Positions 48,805 through 61,034 of a DNA stretch of 64,000 nucleotides are shown in pieces. Made by a program: the position numbers and the translations under genes. The notes below the pieces were generated by a model. The model was given only the letters and a program-made list of their open reading frames with translations, ran no database searches and was not told where the DNA came from. The DNA comes from Streblospio benedicti. Taxonomy: Eukaryota; Annelida; Polychaeta; Spionida; Spionidae. Location of the stretch: the NCBI GenBank assembly GCA_019095985.1, contig CM032661.1, positions 37,939,172-38,003,171 on the forward strand. The letters are read 5' to 3'. Within the stretch, counting starts at the first letter, position 1. Every line of letters starts with the position of its first letter.

Positions 48805-49105
48805 AGAATTACTTTTAAATAATAATATTTCGTGACAATCCCATTCCCGATTAAACTTAATTTTACTGTAAAACATATTTTTTTAAAAACTTGTCTTTTT
48901 ATGTGTTCATTTCTATAAAAAAAGATGGATATGAAATAAACGATGTCACTATGGGAATCAATCCTTAACCAGAATTACTTTTTAAATAGTAATATTGTGT
49001 GGCAATCCTTTTCCTGATTAAACTTGATTTTACCGTAAAACATACTGAAATATACATGTCTTTTTATTTCTTTGTTCCCTCCTATAAAAAGATACACCTG
49101 AATGT
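48805..49105. repeat. Tandem duplication, unit ~166 bp, two diverged units
   Basis: Units start AGAATTACTTTTAAATAATA (48805) and AGAATTACTTTTTAAATAGT (48971), and both continue through GATTAAACTT-ATTTTAC and CTTTTTAT. The sequence left of unit 1 (48555-48600) and right of unit 2 (49130-49180) also shares GGACTTT-AAGGC and GTGTGAATG blocks, so the duplicated piece may be larger. Confidence 0.75.
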
Positions 49106-49894
49106 CATTTTGTATACAAATTATATACCATGGACATGGACTTTGAAGGCTGTGTGAATGGGAAAGCCGTGAATACAACGATGACAGGGTTACGTTAAGT
49201 CACACTATAGACGTTCTACTCTAGATTTTAATATTTCAATAACAATCTTCAAACTACTTCACTAGGATCCTTACTGCATCTTTCATGTCTTCATTGCCAA
49301 TAATAAACTATGTAATGTACAGTAAGTACGTTTGGTGTGAAAAATATGAAATAAACTGTTAACAATTACCAGCCGAATGATGTAGTAGTTTGAGACATAA
49401 AACAGCAGCAAAGCTTCCCAGACTCCAACCCGTATGGATTTCATTTCAGCCATGTTTATCTCTATCCACCATGCTGCGCATGCGCGCACACGATAAAGGA
49501 TAGTTCAATCCCAGCACTGGGAAGAAAAAGCAGACGTTTTTAAAAAGGGATCAGCAATGACGATATCAATTCAGCCAAAATGCTGGTGACGTGCTTTTTT
49601 GAAAGAGTTAAATTCAATAACGTTGTTTCTTCAAGAGTTTGTTTTTTATTAATCGCGGTTTGAGAAAGTGTGTTTGGAATAGCATGATTTTCTATTCTCT
49701 CCCGCTCCTAATCCTCTATCAAGCATTCCACACTCCCCAATTTTTCTTTCTTTTTGGTGGGTTTAATTTTTGTAGGGGAGGCCTTGAAAATATGAGCCAT
49801 GTGTATCTCAAAATCACGTTTATATGATGATAATTTCGCACACTAAAGGACACCCTCGCAATCTCATCTCCCGTCTTGAGATTTGAAAGTATAA

Positions 49895-49947
49895 CCTCTC
49901 GGTCAGTGTATTTTGGGAGGGGATCTCAATTGGAGATTTTACTGTAC
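49895..49947. mobile_element. AGAACCTCT-type MITE, very short derivative
   Basis: TATAACCTCTCGGTCAGTG and CTCAATTGGAGATTTTACTG are decayed inverted ends. Confidence 0.4.
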
Positions 49948-50678
49948 ACCATTTAACAAAGTGTGTTTCTAACCAATTAAATTAAAAGCAGAATAATCAG
50001 AAACAAATGTGCTAAAACATACACGTATCAAGCGGCAGACAGTGTAATTAAATGAACGCACCAGACGGTAGAATTCAGATCAGATCTTAACAAAATTTCA
50101 GTGCAACTGTGAGAATAACGCCACTGTCCCACAATACCGAATATTGAAACCGGTTAGGCAATGTTACTAAATTGTCACTTTGACTTGTCTCAAGCGTGTT
50201 TCAAAGCTGTAAAATTATCTTTCCCCAATGCATTTCTGACCTGCTACCACACAATCAAAGATGTGAACAGAGGACCATCATTCGCAACTAAAACAGAAAG
50301 AAAGTTGTCTCAAATTGCCTTAATGGAGAGACTTGGTTCCTAAGTGGTGGTTGGTGGCATCCTGTGTTGTTACAATAGAGCTTCTGTGGTTTGCCTTCCA
50401 TCTGTGTGGTCTATGTGCGCTCAGCGAACAACCAGTAAAAAGATTAGGGCTATATATTCGTGACTGTCAGACTGGGGCTTCGGCAAATTTCATTGTCACT
50501 GTGAGATAAGCTTTTAGACGTGAATCGTGGCGTTGGCATGACTCAGGATTGATTTGTGTCTCCCGTGTGGTATTGCGAGAGACGGATGAAGCATTGAGAA
50601 TGGCCGATAATCTAATTGGTCTACTGGCACAGTGGAGGCTGTCAAACATTGATCAAGCGACATACAATGAACATCCAC

Positions 50679-50843
50679 CATAGGCAGATCCAGGTTTTGG
50701 AAAAAGGGGGGTGGCGCACGTGAGGAAAAGGGGGCGCACTTTCGGGATTTCATGAAAACACATATGAAAATGAAAGATTTTGGTGGGAAAGGTAGAAGGG
50801 GGCGCACGCGCGCCCCCTTCGCCCCCTCCTGAATCTGCCTATG
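50679..50843. mobile_element. MITE of the GGCAGATCC family, both ends present
   Basis: CATAGGCAGATCCAGGTTTT at the left and CTGAATCTGCCTATG at the right, with GGGATTTCATG and GAAAATGAAAGATTTTGGTG inside. Confidence 0.88.
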
Positions 50844-51741
50844 TCCACTAAGAGACAAGCTGTCGATAGAGACTCGCTGCATCTTGTCACAGCAATGTAT
50901 CGTCTATCAATTGCTTGCTGACAGATGTTAAGGCTATGGCGACCTTCTCATGGGAAGATGGTCTCTGTGGTGATCTATTAGGAATTCAACTGTATGTGGA
51001 AGCTTTCAACAAATTCACACAGTTCTGAATACTTCCCAGTAGATTATGCCGTTGTTGACTCAATGTAGCCGAATCTTTTGAATAAGACTATTTGCGTTAA
51101 TTTCCCCAAGTCGTCTAAATATACAGGTGGTCTCGTTATGGCTACTGTTAGTGTTTATTATTTCTAAGGCTTGTACAGCAAATAAAATTGCCATATAGAT
51201 GTGGTCTTGATGGGAGTTTATACTGTATAGGGGGGCAGTGGAATGTGATCTGAGCACGTTCATCACCTAGCGATTATATACACTGGCTAGTAACGCGACA
51301 CTGGAACCCAATACAGACGGCTGCTTCACGGGCAGGCAAAATACATCATTTAGAGGGGTCACAACGTCCTATTTTTACTTTACAATTTTTATATGAGAAG
51401 TCTATTATATGGGCTCGAAATTTTAATAAGTCGAAACGATTTTTATCTTTTAATGATTTGGTAAATATATGCACGAAGCGTTGAATATACAAAAATACAA
51501 ATACTATGACCTTTTTACTAAGTGACGTATTCATGGGTGCTATTAAAACAACGTCTTCAGCATAATAGACACCAAATGGTTTTCCACTAGCAACACAAAC
51601 ATATATGTTGGGTGATAAATAAAGAATGTGCTTCCCTCCCAGTTTTGGCTGTTGCTTATCAGACTCATCTGGGGTGCGCATAAGGCTCGCCGGATACCTC
51701 ACAGCAGATTCCTACCACGGCTATATGAGAAGGGAACCTAG

Positions 51742-52201
51742 GGATCGTTCACAAATGACGTCGCCTCATGTTTGGACCTTTTTTGCCGCCCCCCCCTCCC
51801 GCTCCCCCGGTCACCTTTTGTCATCTTTGCAGCACTCACCCTCTTGGCTCCCCCCCCCCACCCCCAGCCCCATCGCCTGTGCGACATTGTTCTGTGATGG
51901 CATTTAACATTGATTTAACTGTGCCACTATATAAATACATTTGGATATGCATGTCCATAATTTAGACATAAATTTACAAATGTATTTAGAATATATAGAA
52001 AACATGGCAATGCGATTTCAGCTAGCATATATATCACAACTAACTTATCATGTCAGAAAGAAATTTCAAACACTGTTAAATAACTACTATTTTTAAAAGG
52101 TGACATCACCCAAGTGCTAGACCCCCCCACCTGTCACATTTCGTCAGCTTTCTTTAGCCCCACCCCCACCCCTGCCTGGTGACGTCATTTGTGAACGATC
52201 C
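51742..52201. mobile_element. MITE of 460 bp with perfect 21-bp terminal inverted repeats and 5-bp target duplication CCTAG
   Basis: The left end begins GGATCGTTCACAAATGACGT and the right end (52181-52201) is its exact reverse complement over 21 bases. CCTAG occurs at 51737-51741 and again at 52202-52206. The interior is C-rich next to both ends and has no transposase frame. The perfect ends suggest a fairly recent insertion. Open frames across it are by-products of the C-runs. Confidence 0.85.
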
Positions 52202-52206
52202 CCTAG

Positions 52207-54534
52207 TTCTGTCTGTAAATCACTTTGGAGGGTGTACAATGTACACGGTGTAGCCACTACCCATTCAGCAACGTTGATGTGTCCAATATATGTGGCTTCA
52301 GTGTTAATGCAGATATCGTTTTGTAGGCTCACAGGCTCAACCCTGCGAGCGGGCGTGAATGTGTTACTGATAGATCCATTTTTAGAGGAGAGGTTGCAAA
52401 TTGAGGCGTTCCGTGCGATCTACACTTATAGATGTGGGTGGTGATGCCAAAACTGGCATATATATGTGGAGGGGTGCAGACAGGATTTGTGTGTTCATGT
52501 TCGGCTGAGGTGGTGGTGGTTTGAGGGAGGGGGGGGGGTTGGTTGGTAGTGAGGAAATGAGGTGAATGGGGGATGATTTAATCTGAGGAAGGGAGGAGCA
52601 TTTAATCTGTTCCAGATTTCATGTTTCAACCCGAGCAGTAGGAATGGGGGTGATGGAGATACATTTAGACTGATCTGGACCTGTGTATATTGGGTTGGCG
52701 TAGAGGGGGTTGGTAAGAGAAGAGGGGGTGGCGGCCGAAGGAAGGATAGAGGAGGGTGGAACATTTAATCTGTTCCACACATGTTTACCAGGGGTAGCAG
52801 AAGCTGGTGGGAGGGATATTAGATGGATCAGTCATTGCCTTTACGTACAAATTGCATTGCATAAATAAATGAAATTCATCTTCCACAACATTGGAATGAC
52901 AATGCCTACACAACCTCTCATTCAGTGGCTTAACTCAAACCATGAGATTGAGTTTGTTCAAACTTCTGCTAGGACTTCTAATGAATGATTTGTGCATACA
53001 GGCATTGCAAATTATTGGTGGTCGTGTCTAATATTTTTCCATAAAAAATCTTGTAAATTAGAACAATAATATCCTTAACGATATGATAAGTTTCAAAGAA
53101 ATTAAATACAAGCCGTTTCTAACGCAATTTCGAGTCACCAAGTCAAGTTTGTTAAACAAAGGCACAAGGATTAACAATATTCATGCGGTCAGTGAAACTA
53201 TTCATAGATTCTATTGTGACACACAAAAGCAAAAGTGGACCTAGTTTAGCTCTTTAAGCCCCCATTCGACATTCAAGAATGTTACCACCCGGCAATTTAT
53301 ATTTAAAGTACAGGCGGGAGTGAGAAAGTCAGCATACATGACATACTTAATAGGTAAACACATATGTAAAATGGCCATTTGACAAAAAACAATTACTTAT
53401 CCACAACTGATGATTTGCCTAATTGTCGACAAAGTCTGACCCCGGCATGGAAGTACAGCGGGCGTTGCCAAATAAGATCAAATGAGTTATTCCTGTCTTC
53501 TGTTGTATTTATATCATAGCTTCATCCTACACACCCGTATTGGAGGGGGTGCCATATCCGGATAAAATATTGAATATTTAATTTCGAATATACATATTCG
53601 AATATTTTGAATATCGGTAATATTAGATTTAGCTTATAGTAATCTTCACCAAAAATAACGTTTTAAGCTGTTAGGACAGTCCATACTCTCATACGAATTC
53701 GAAGGTGATATAAGTAGTGACTAAAAGTGTATAATTAAATATTAGTTACCAATTTGGAGAGGAAAAAGGAGAATACGGGAATATGTTAAATCATACATAT
53801 CTGTACACTGGCACAAACAGAGGATGAACATACAAATACATTTTAAAGAAATGTGAGGTTTTCCAAGCTGTATTTCTTTAATGAAAGCCTTGACATGCTT
53901 CTTTAGGAAACCAAACACAAAAAGTTGATTACGTAAAAGTTGGTTGTAATTAAAGAAGCTTGATGTACAACTGTAATTGAGAATCTGAAATAAGCCATTT
54001 GATAGTGTCTTAATAATGGAGACGGTGATTTGAAAAGTGAAAGTGGACCTCTACATACACCCACCCACGCCTACATGAAGTGTGGATCAACGTACACTAT
54101 CGTTTATGCATACAGGAAAATGTGAAGACTTTTTCTTTCATCCCGAATAACAACCATGTGACAATAAACTGAACTACATTTTATATTGAACAAAATTTCT
54201 TTGAAGATTCTATTCGAGAAAAGGAAACAGTCAACCCCATTTTAATCATAAAATGAAGTTTATAGCTTCGTAAGGTGCATGTACTGTGCATTTACCTTGA
54301 TAGCCATTATACTTTTACCTTCACTTGTACATCACACATCAACACTTCACCATAAACAAATTACATGCCACATTTTGGAGGCTCTACATCAGTTATTATG
54401 ACTTTTAATTTACCAAAAGATGGCGTCTGTTATATTTCGATGCTCTTTCGTTAACACTGAGCAATTTGCAAACGTTAATCTGTTTTATTAGTGTGCGTGT
54501 GCATGTTATGTAGGTGTGCGTGTGTGACACTGAT
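52207..54534. other. Intergenic; G/T-rich stretch then AT-rich sequence
   Basis: 52440-52810 is G/T-rich with CATTTAATCTGTTCCA repeated at about 52597 and 52762. 53262-53300 carries the AATGTT-type single repeat. No gene seen. Confidence 0.5.
53540..53625. mobile_element. Possible hAT-like terminus with TTCGAATAT palindrome
   Basis: GGAGGGGGTGCCATATCCGG is followed by alternating TTCGAATAT phrases, including a 9-bp palindrome around AC (TTCGAATATACATATTCGAA). This layout resembles hAT ends, but no partner end is seen. Confidence 0.35.
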
Positions 54535-54585
54535 ATAATTACAGATCCAGATTTTGAGAATAGTTGGGGAGGGGGCCACCGCAAG
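54535..54585. mobile_element. Left-end fragment of a GGCAGATCC MITE
   Basis: ACAGATCCAGATTTTGAGAA followed by G-rich sequence; no right end. Confidence 0.5.
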
Positions 54586-54831
54586 ATAAACCCAAGGAGT
54601 TCTTAGAGAGCTATAGTCACAAGGGCATGCAGTGATGTTGAAAATCACAGTGCAATTTGTAATTAACTTGTAACATTAGAGGGGGGTGGATAGCGTCTTC
54701 TAGACGCCCTCCACATGGATCAGTTAGTGTTTATTAGAACAGTTGGACTACATCTAAATAAGTAGGTGCCAAATGTAGCTATATAGCGGTGTGAGATAGG
54801 GTGCGAGTTGTGTGGTGGACTTCTGTCAAGC

Positions 54832-55392
54832 GAGAGCCACATTCCACCGCAAGGTGGGTCTACAGCCTGTCTACTGCCAAAAACGCATAGAAAACGTGAG
54901 GATCCGTGAGTGTACAGTGCTGCAAACGTACGTTTTTTAAAGGCCGTACGGTGGCCGCAGAAGAAGTTTGGCTTGCCAAACTTCTTCTTCTACGACCACC
55001 CTACGTCAAGGTCTGGCCGTAAGGAGGCAGTGCGGTGACCTTACGTTAAACACAGAGGATTTACCCGCACGTTTTTCGGCACAGATACAGTACTGGGGCC
55101 GTGCGTTGCATGTACCATGAACGTGCGGATCCCGTACTTTTGTAATCACACGGTGCGTAGGACGTAAGCTATACGCGAGTGCATCGCACGTTCTATGCAA
55201 GTTGAGAGCACGGCCACCTCAATAAAAACTACTCCCTGTGCCGACGCACTCATAACGCACGGAGCCCATGCGTATGTGCCCACAACTGTACTTTTGGCAA
55301 TGCTTGTGGAAAACGTCGTAGACGCCGCAGACCTCAACACGCCTTGCGGCGACCACCGCCGCAAGGTGGAATGTGCCCCTCGCTTCAGGAGG
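54832..55392. mobile_element. GC-rich, CpG-rich element with inverted CACATTCCACC ends and a central palindrome
   Basis: GCCACATTCCACCGCAAGG near the left end (from about 54836) and CGCAAGGTGGAATGTGCCCC near the right are inverted repeats. Between them the DNA is full of CpG and of GTACGG/CCGTAC phrases (GGCCGTACGGTGGCC, GGCCGTAAGG). A 14-bp palindrome with a 2-base loop lies at 54959-54988 (AGAAGAAGTTTGGC and its complement). Open frames inside show no known domain. Probably a non-autonomous DNA transposon; class unknown. Confidence 0.65.
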
Positions 55393-55917
55393 ACGACGTT
55401 TACTCTTTAGAAACCAGACACAACTGTTCTACTAGACAATTAAATACTGACAAATAAAAAATAAACTTAAACATCATAAAATCAAGTAAATTATTAATAA
55501 ATGTCATGAATGCACAACAAATAAGTTAAATGAATTACATTACCCATAAAGAAGACGGCGCTTTATTTTTAACAACTGGCGAGACATACTATATATATTC
55601 TGTTTTTGTTATGTTTTTTTTTTTTTTTTTTTTGTTTTGTTTTTAACGCTCGTCTTCCTACGTTACTTCTGCAGTACGACATATTACATAAGCCCACGCA
55701 CAGTTGATAGTCCGCAAATATTGAACAATAATTAGATGGTCTTGATCAAGCGCCAAACGGCCACACCTACACGTTAATTAAGTACGGATCGTTGGGTTGA
55801 AAGAGTGTGTTTGTGAGTGATTGCGTGAGTGATCAGCGTTGTGTGATGAATGTGCTGCAGATCAAACGTAAATAAATGCAAATAGCTGGTCTATTGTCTT
55901 GTTCCCAGTTATGCATG

Positions 55918-56163
55918 ATTAGACGACTCTACGTAACACCAGGTCAGTGGCACCATTTTCACATTATGTTTTTTCTCAACTCCCCGGGGGAGCATATAGC
56001 CACCGTAGCGCAGAAATTCTTATCATCGATCAACAATAGCGTTCACTTGCCTGAGTTTGCTCAATAACAACCACCAGACCCTACTGAGAATCGACTGGTA
56101 ATTAAACTCATGACCCTCCGATCACGAGTACAACTCCCTAACCGTTAAGCCACAGAAGCACAC
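55918..56163 (-). mobile_element. SINE copy, internally deleted
   Basis: On the minus strand, GTGCTTCTGTGGCTTAACGG and GGAGTTGTACTCGTGATCGG form the head, followed by the body. The TACAGGT box segment of the body is missing. Confidence 0.8.
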
Positions 56164-58088
56164 AAAGTATATGAGAATTGAAATGATCAACTGTCCGACA
56201 AGTGTGCTAATGGTCTGGTGTAAAACATCATGAGTACAAGCCTTGAAATACAACGGTAAAACATATATCATATTGACATTCACATTAGTACATGTAGGTA
56301 ATTTGATTTCTCTCAGCAACGCAGAACAGGAAATTGAACCCGAATGCTATGGTAACAGCCCCCGACAATTATTTTTGCTATAGGTAAAACTGCAAGTGTC
56401 TTTTTTCTTAAACTCATATCTTTCTGCCCAGGGGTATGCAAACTTCAGCAAAAGACATAAATCAATAAAGTCTAATAAGCAATGCCTGAAGAAACCCACC
56501 TCCACCTCCGTACCAACTCATCAAGCAAACAAAAAGACTGGTGAAAGAAGAATTATGCTCTTTCAGCAACATTGCCAACTGTTTCCTCTAAGAAATGTCA
56601 ATTCTCTAGAAATTGAATCTGTAATTGTCTGGGGGCTTTTCCATTAGAACTGCGCTTTGGGTGTGTCTGGGACGGCAGCAGGGTGGGCAGCGACCACCAC
56701 TGACCCGGGGGGTGGGGGCGGAGGTTGCGGTGGCAGGTTAATTAAAGACAACTGCAGGTGCATGTGAAGTATTGGGGAAGTGATAGCAGGTTACTGGTGT
56801 TTTGGCCTTAACACATTATACACAGTTTCCTTAATACTGGGGTAGTTGGGTAATGTCCACAATATATGCTTCAAGGGTGCAATTACAGTGAAACCTATCT
56901 TTGTGAACAAATCCCTCTTTTGTGTAGACGTTTCACCTCTACATTTCCCTACATAGCATTGATAAAGTGAACATCTCTTTTTAGGCCACCTGTCTTCTGT
57001 GGGTACACTTTGTTTATGCCAAAGAATCGGCACCAATATTCGTAACGGTCTGACCCAAGCCTTATATCATTCACCATACTAGTATCTAGGGAAAGTGAGA
57101 GGGGGAGGGAGCTGAATCTTACTTTTGAAGATAATCCCCTGTTTAGGATTTTAAGTGAAGAGATGAAACTGAAAACACTTAATCAATCACGTAATTCATT
57201 ACAGGTGCCACGGGTGCAATGTGCAACCAGTATGCCATGAATTTACTCAAAACCCACACCCACACCTAACTGGTACTCGAAACCAGAACCTTGTGGCCTA
57301 GAAGTCCAACGAAGTCCAACGCCCTAACCACTCACCCAAACAAGCGTACAAGCTAGGACTTTCAAGCATTCTATTCCATAGTCTACTATTTTTGTGCGGT
57401 AAAACTCAAATATTATACATGTAACACTATTTTTACATTCTGCTTCTTTCTTTATGCAACACCTACACTCATGTTATTATACCTTATTATACCTCGCCCC
57501 ACAAATAGACTGCTATATTTTTCTTGGTTTGTCAATCTGCACCCAATGCCTGTGTACGGGTGGTTCAAATTACGAGTAGTTGACCTTTTAGAAGCTTATT
57601 GGATAAGCTCATTCTACTATAATGGGGCCTATTCCATTTCACAAATTTGATGTACCTAAATATGATTGCAGTTTATATTTGTATTGGCAATGTGATGTCA
57701 GAATAAAATGAAATTGCAATAGTTTCACATGTTTATGATAATTGTTCAATTGGTTAAAAATAACAAATATAAATGATGTAAAAAGAAATATTAGTATGGT
57801 TATTAATTTAGGTAATAAATAACTGTTGTAAGCATTGTATTGTATTGCATATTTTTATTGTATTCTATGAATTTATTTCACATTAATGGAACAGTGAATT
57901 TGCATCAAATATACACATACATTTGATATCACAGTAAGTTATCTTTATCTCAAACTCTGATAGCTCGAAATTATATGTAACTCGACTTTTTCCTGTTATT
58001 TAAAAGGAATAGCAATACATACATTCAAAATCAATCTAGTCAGAATTCAGAGCTATCAAGACAAAGTGAGGCAACATCTATGATGTGC
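56164..58088. other. Intergenic, no gene seen
   Basis: Contains the second-type SINE head at 57238 and a pogo-like phrase ACAGTGAAACCTATCTTTGT at about 56887. Frames at 56396-56647 (+) and 56791-57036 (-) have no support. Confidence 0.5.
57238..57352 (-). mobile_element. Head of a second tRNA-derived SINE type
   Basis: The reverse complement has a tRNA-like A-box segment (GAGTGGTTAGGGCGTTGGAC), a CTAGGCCACAAGGTTCTGG stem and a B box (GGTTTCGAGTACC), then GTGTGGGTTTTGAG. The boxes differ from the main SINE family here. Confidence 0.6.
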
Positions 58089-58292
58089 ATAGGCAGATCC
58101 GGTGGGGGCGAGGGAACTCACCCCCCCCCCCACCCCACCCCCATTTCCCCACCAAAATACTTATTTTTTTTTTTTTTTTTTGGGGGGGGGGGGAGGGGGG
58201 GCATGGCATATGTCGGCCATCAATCGACTGTACAAAACCCATGAAATCCATTAAGCGCCCCCTCCCCTTCCCAAAAACCTGGACCAGCCACT
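58089..58292. mobile_element. MITE of the GGCAGATCC family with long homopolymers
   Basis: CATAGGCAGATCCGGTGGGG at the left and AAAAACCTGGACCAGCC at the right. Long C, T and G runs inside; the CATGAAATCC box is present. Such runs are prone to sequencing-length errors. Confidence 0.78.
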
Positions 58293-60818
58293 AAGTTGCA
58301 AACGTTAGAGAGTAGGCCCTATATTTAACGGATCCGCGCCGAGCATATAATAATGCTATTTTGTCCCCAAAGGTAGTAAACATGTTTGCAGTATAAAGTA
58401 AACAACTCGAGGCCTGTCCCTAATATAGTCACAAAACAGCAGGCGATAATGACCAGAAAATTGTATGAACAAAATGTGCTATAGAACCACTCCACAATGG
58501 AACAGATTTAATATTACCTGCCATTGTCCTTTATTTATAGTTTGTTAACATATGACAGTCAAGAATGTGCAATATAAAGTAAAGCTATTTGCTGAGCGCC
58601 ACATGAACGAAAAATAATGCTGGGTACCACTATACCGAGTTTAGATGATAGGGGTGCCTGTAACCTTTAGCTCTACCACTGTCAATGCACTATCAGAGCA
58701 GTGGACCCAAAAACTTCAGTTTTTTTAAAATGGCTTTTTGGCAAAATGAGACAAAGCGTTGGGCATATTTATAAATTTACCTATATAGAAATGCGTGCTA
58801 TGTTTGCAATGAATAAAGTAATTATGCCAAATTGCACATTTTTACAAAAAATGCGTTTACATATTAAAATTTTATTATAGTAATAGTTAAAATGTTAGAC
58901 ATATGACAATATTCAAGGCATTATTTTATGCGGTTAAAAAAGAAAACACAATTGTCATAACGTACACGGATACGACTTCACCGCTCGATACAAATATATA
59001 TGAAATTCCACAAAACAAATGCTCAACTTGTACATGTAACGTCTATAAATAGTATATTAGCCAGGTCCCCATTCTTTTGCCTGGCTTTGAGTGTTGGCAT
59101 TTTTTTTCTTAAGTAGAATTTTATTTAAGCTACTATTGGTGAGTGCCACCCCTGAAAAATACTTCTCTAAACCGGCACAGGTGTACATGAATACATGCCC
59201 GCCTTATAATTCATCATGTTCACAAAATATTCAACTATTTTTTTAAACGTATTTGACATTCATTTAGGTTAAAGGGGAAATATTATCATATCTAAAATCA
59301 ATAATTAATCTGGGGCCATTTGTCCGGACCACGCCACTTCAGCCAACATAGGTGTGCTCGGCCCGAATCAATTATAAGGTGGTCTATACAACTGTGCGGG
59401 ATCAGAGCGTATCTCAATAGTTGCTTATAAATAATTTTTGCATTTTTGCAATGATCAGGGTCATTGCCAAACCCCGGGGGACCATATATCAAGAGATATC
59501 AAAATTGAATACAATTTATAATTACTTAAACTGACAACAGTGATGTATTAGCGTAATAAACAAATGTTTTAGCATGGTCTAGGTCCGTGATATTGTACTT
59601 GCAGTCTTGTTTTTCTTTTCTTCAAAACAGGGTTTAAATTACTTTCTCACTTTCTCATTACTTTCTTAGTTAATAGAAAGTCGGGCAGTTATAGCTACCT
59701 GTTAAAGACACAATGCATCTGCTAATAGAAAAGTCAATACAAACGAACGTTATTGGTTCCCTTCAGTAGTGAAGCAAAAGCCTAGTGATTGTTTCATTTC
59801 TAACAATGTATGTCTCAGGACAACCCGGAGCATTTACCGTTGCACCAATTTCGTCCAAACTTTACACAACTATGACGTATGAGGCGATACCGAATTTATT
59901 CAATTTTGGGCATTGCTATTTAAAGTGAGCTTCCCCATCCATGACAGATTTTCAAAAAGCTTTTGAGTCGCACAGTCAACGATGATGCTGGGGTTCTTGC
60001 ATATGGTACAGTCTTTAATTAATACAGTCTTTACGTTATTGGGGTATATTAGGCCTAGTGATTGTTTCATTGCTATAGTAGTCTAGCATATATTCATTAA
60101 ATGTCAGTTTATCATAATGAAGATGTTCAATGAAAAAACCTATCTGAATTTTATAAAAAAAATGTGTATAAAGAACTGCCGGTTATTGTTTCAACTAACA
60201 TGAACATTTAATCATTAGAACTATGCGTGGGTAAAAGCAGGTGCTAGATAAAATGATACATTAGCTACAATAATAACTAAACTAATAAGTATGCGAGGAT
60301 TATTAGAAAACACTAACAATATAATATTTTGAAATTATTATAACGTACTCAGTGTACCTCTTCCTTTCCAACCAGGCCGTTGGAAACTATTTATGATAAT
60401 GAAAAGCGTGATTTTGTCACATCTTTTAGTCGCTGTTTGGTAAACTATTTTACGCTGTACATATGTACAGTCGTACTTATATCTAATGGTACAATATCTT
60501 AGGTAACTTATGAATTTATTAACAAACCCGACGTACACGAGGATGCCACATTTTACACTACGTACGGAACACGTTTTATAAAATACACGATGGGCTTCAA
60601 CTTTATAAGCAGTAAAGCTTTCCTGACAATCTGATACAGACCAGTTGAATAGCATTCTAACCACCCTTTTAATGCTATATTCATAAATTCCAGCAGAAAC
60701 TATATTGATGTTAGGTCATGCCAATGATAGTCCATCTGCACGAAGTCTACGGAAGAGAAAAAAATGAGACAGTAGAATGTGAGCATACCATAATCATATC
60801 AGCAAGGAAAAGTTTAGA
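58293..60818. other. Intergenic, no gene seen
   Basis: AT-rich. Holds the partial dispersed repeat at 59770-59935. The 108-codon minus frame at 60338-60664 shows no domain. Confidence 0.5.
59770..59935 (-). mobile_element. Partial copy of the same dispersed repeat
   Basis: AGTGAAGCAAAAGCCT, ACACAACTATGACGTATGAG and TCAATTTTGGGCA align with the part of 47190-47345 around ACACAACTATGAGGTATGAG. The other end is missing. Confidence 0.6.
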
Positions 60819-61034
60819 ATGTCTGTGTATATTGATGTTATTACAGTAAAAGATTTATACATCAACCCAGATGAAAGTATACAGTTTACATGTATATGTG
60901 AACCGGCAAGTAAAACGGAACACCTCTTTTCTAGGCGGATAGTGTATATAACAAAAGAAAGTGTAAGTAGCCCAACAATAGCTAAATTAGTGTACTCAGG
61001 GCAGTGTTTTTCACCATTAGTTTTGTGTACATGA
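60819..61034 (+). CDS. Possible exon with a loose immunoglobulin-like strand pattern
   Basis: The open frame includes IYINPDESIQFTC-like spacing (hydrophobic strand, Pro-Asp-Glu-Ser turn, then Phe-x-Cys), which recalls strands A and B of an Ig-type domain. After it the sequence stays non-repetitive (ASKTEHLFSRR, VYITKES). There is no convincing Trp or second Cys in Ig spacing, and no strong splice site next to it. It could belong to the same gene as the exon at 63774, on the same strand 2.7 kb away, but nothing in the sequence proves that. Confidence 0.2.
   Translation: MSVYIDVITVKDLYINPDESIQFTCICEPASKTEHLFSRRIVYITKESVSSPTIAKLVYSGQCFSPLVLCT

Noticed and set aside
51346-51702. 118-codon minus-strand frame containing YAEDVVLIAP, like the LINE YADD box
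   Set aside because: Only about ten residues resemble reverse transcriptase and nothing around them does, so it is probably chance or a scrap too small to call.
51626-51965. Pro/Ser-rich frames near 51.7 kb
   Set aside because: They are produced by C-runs inside the 460-bp MITE.
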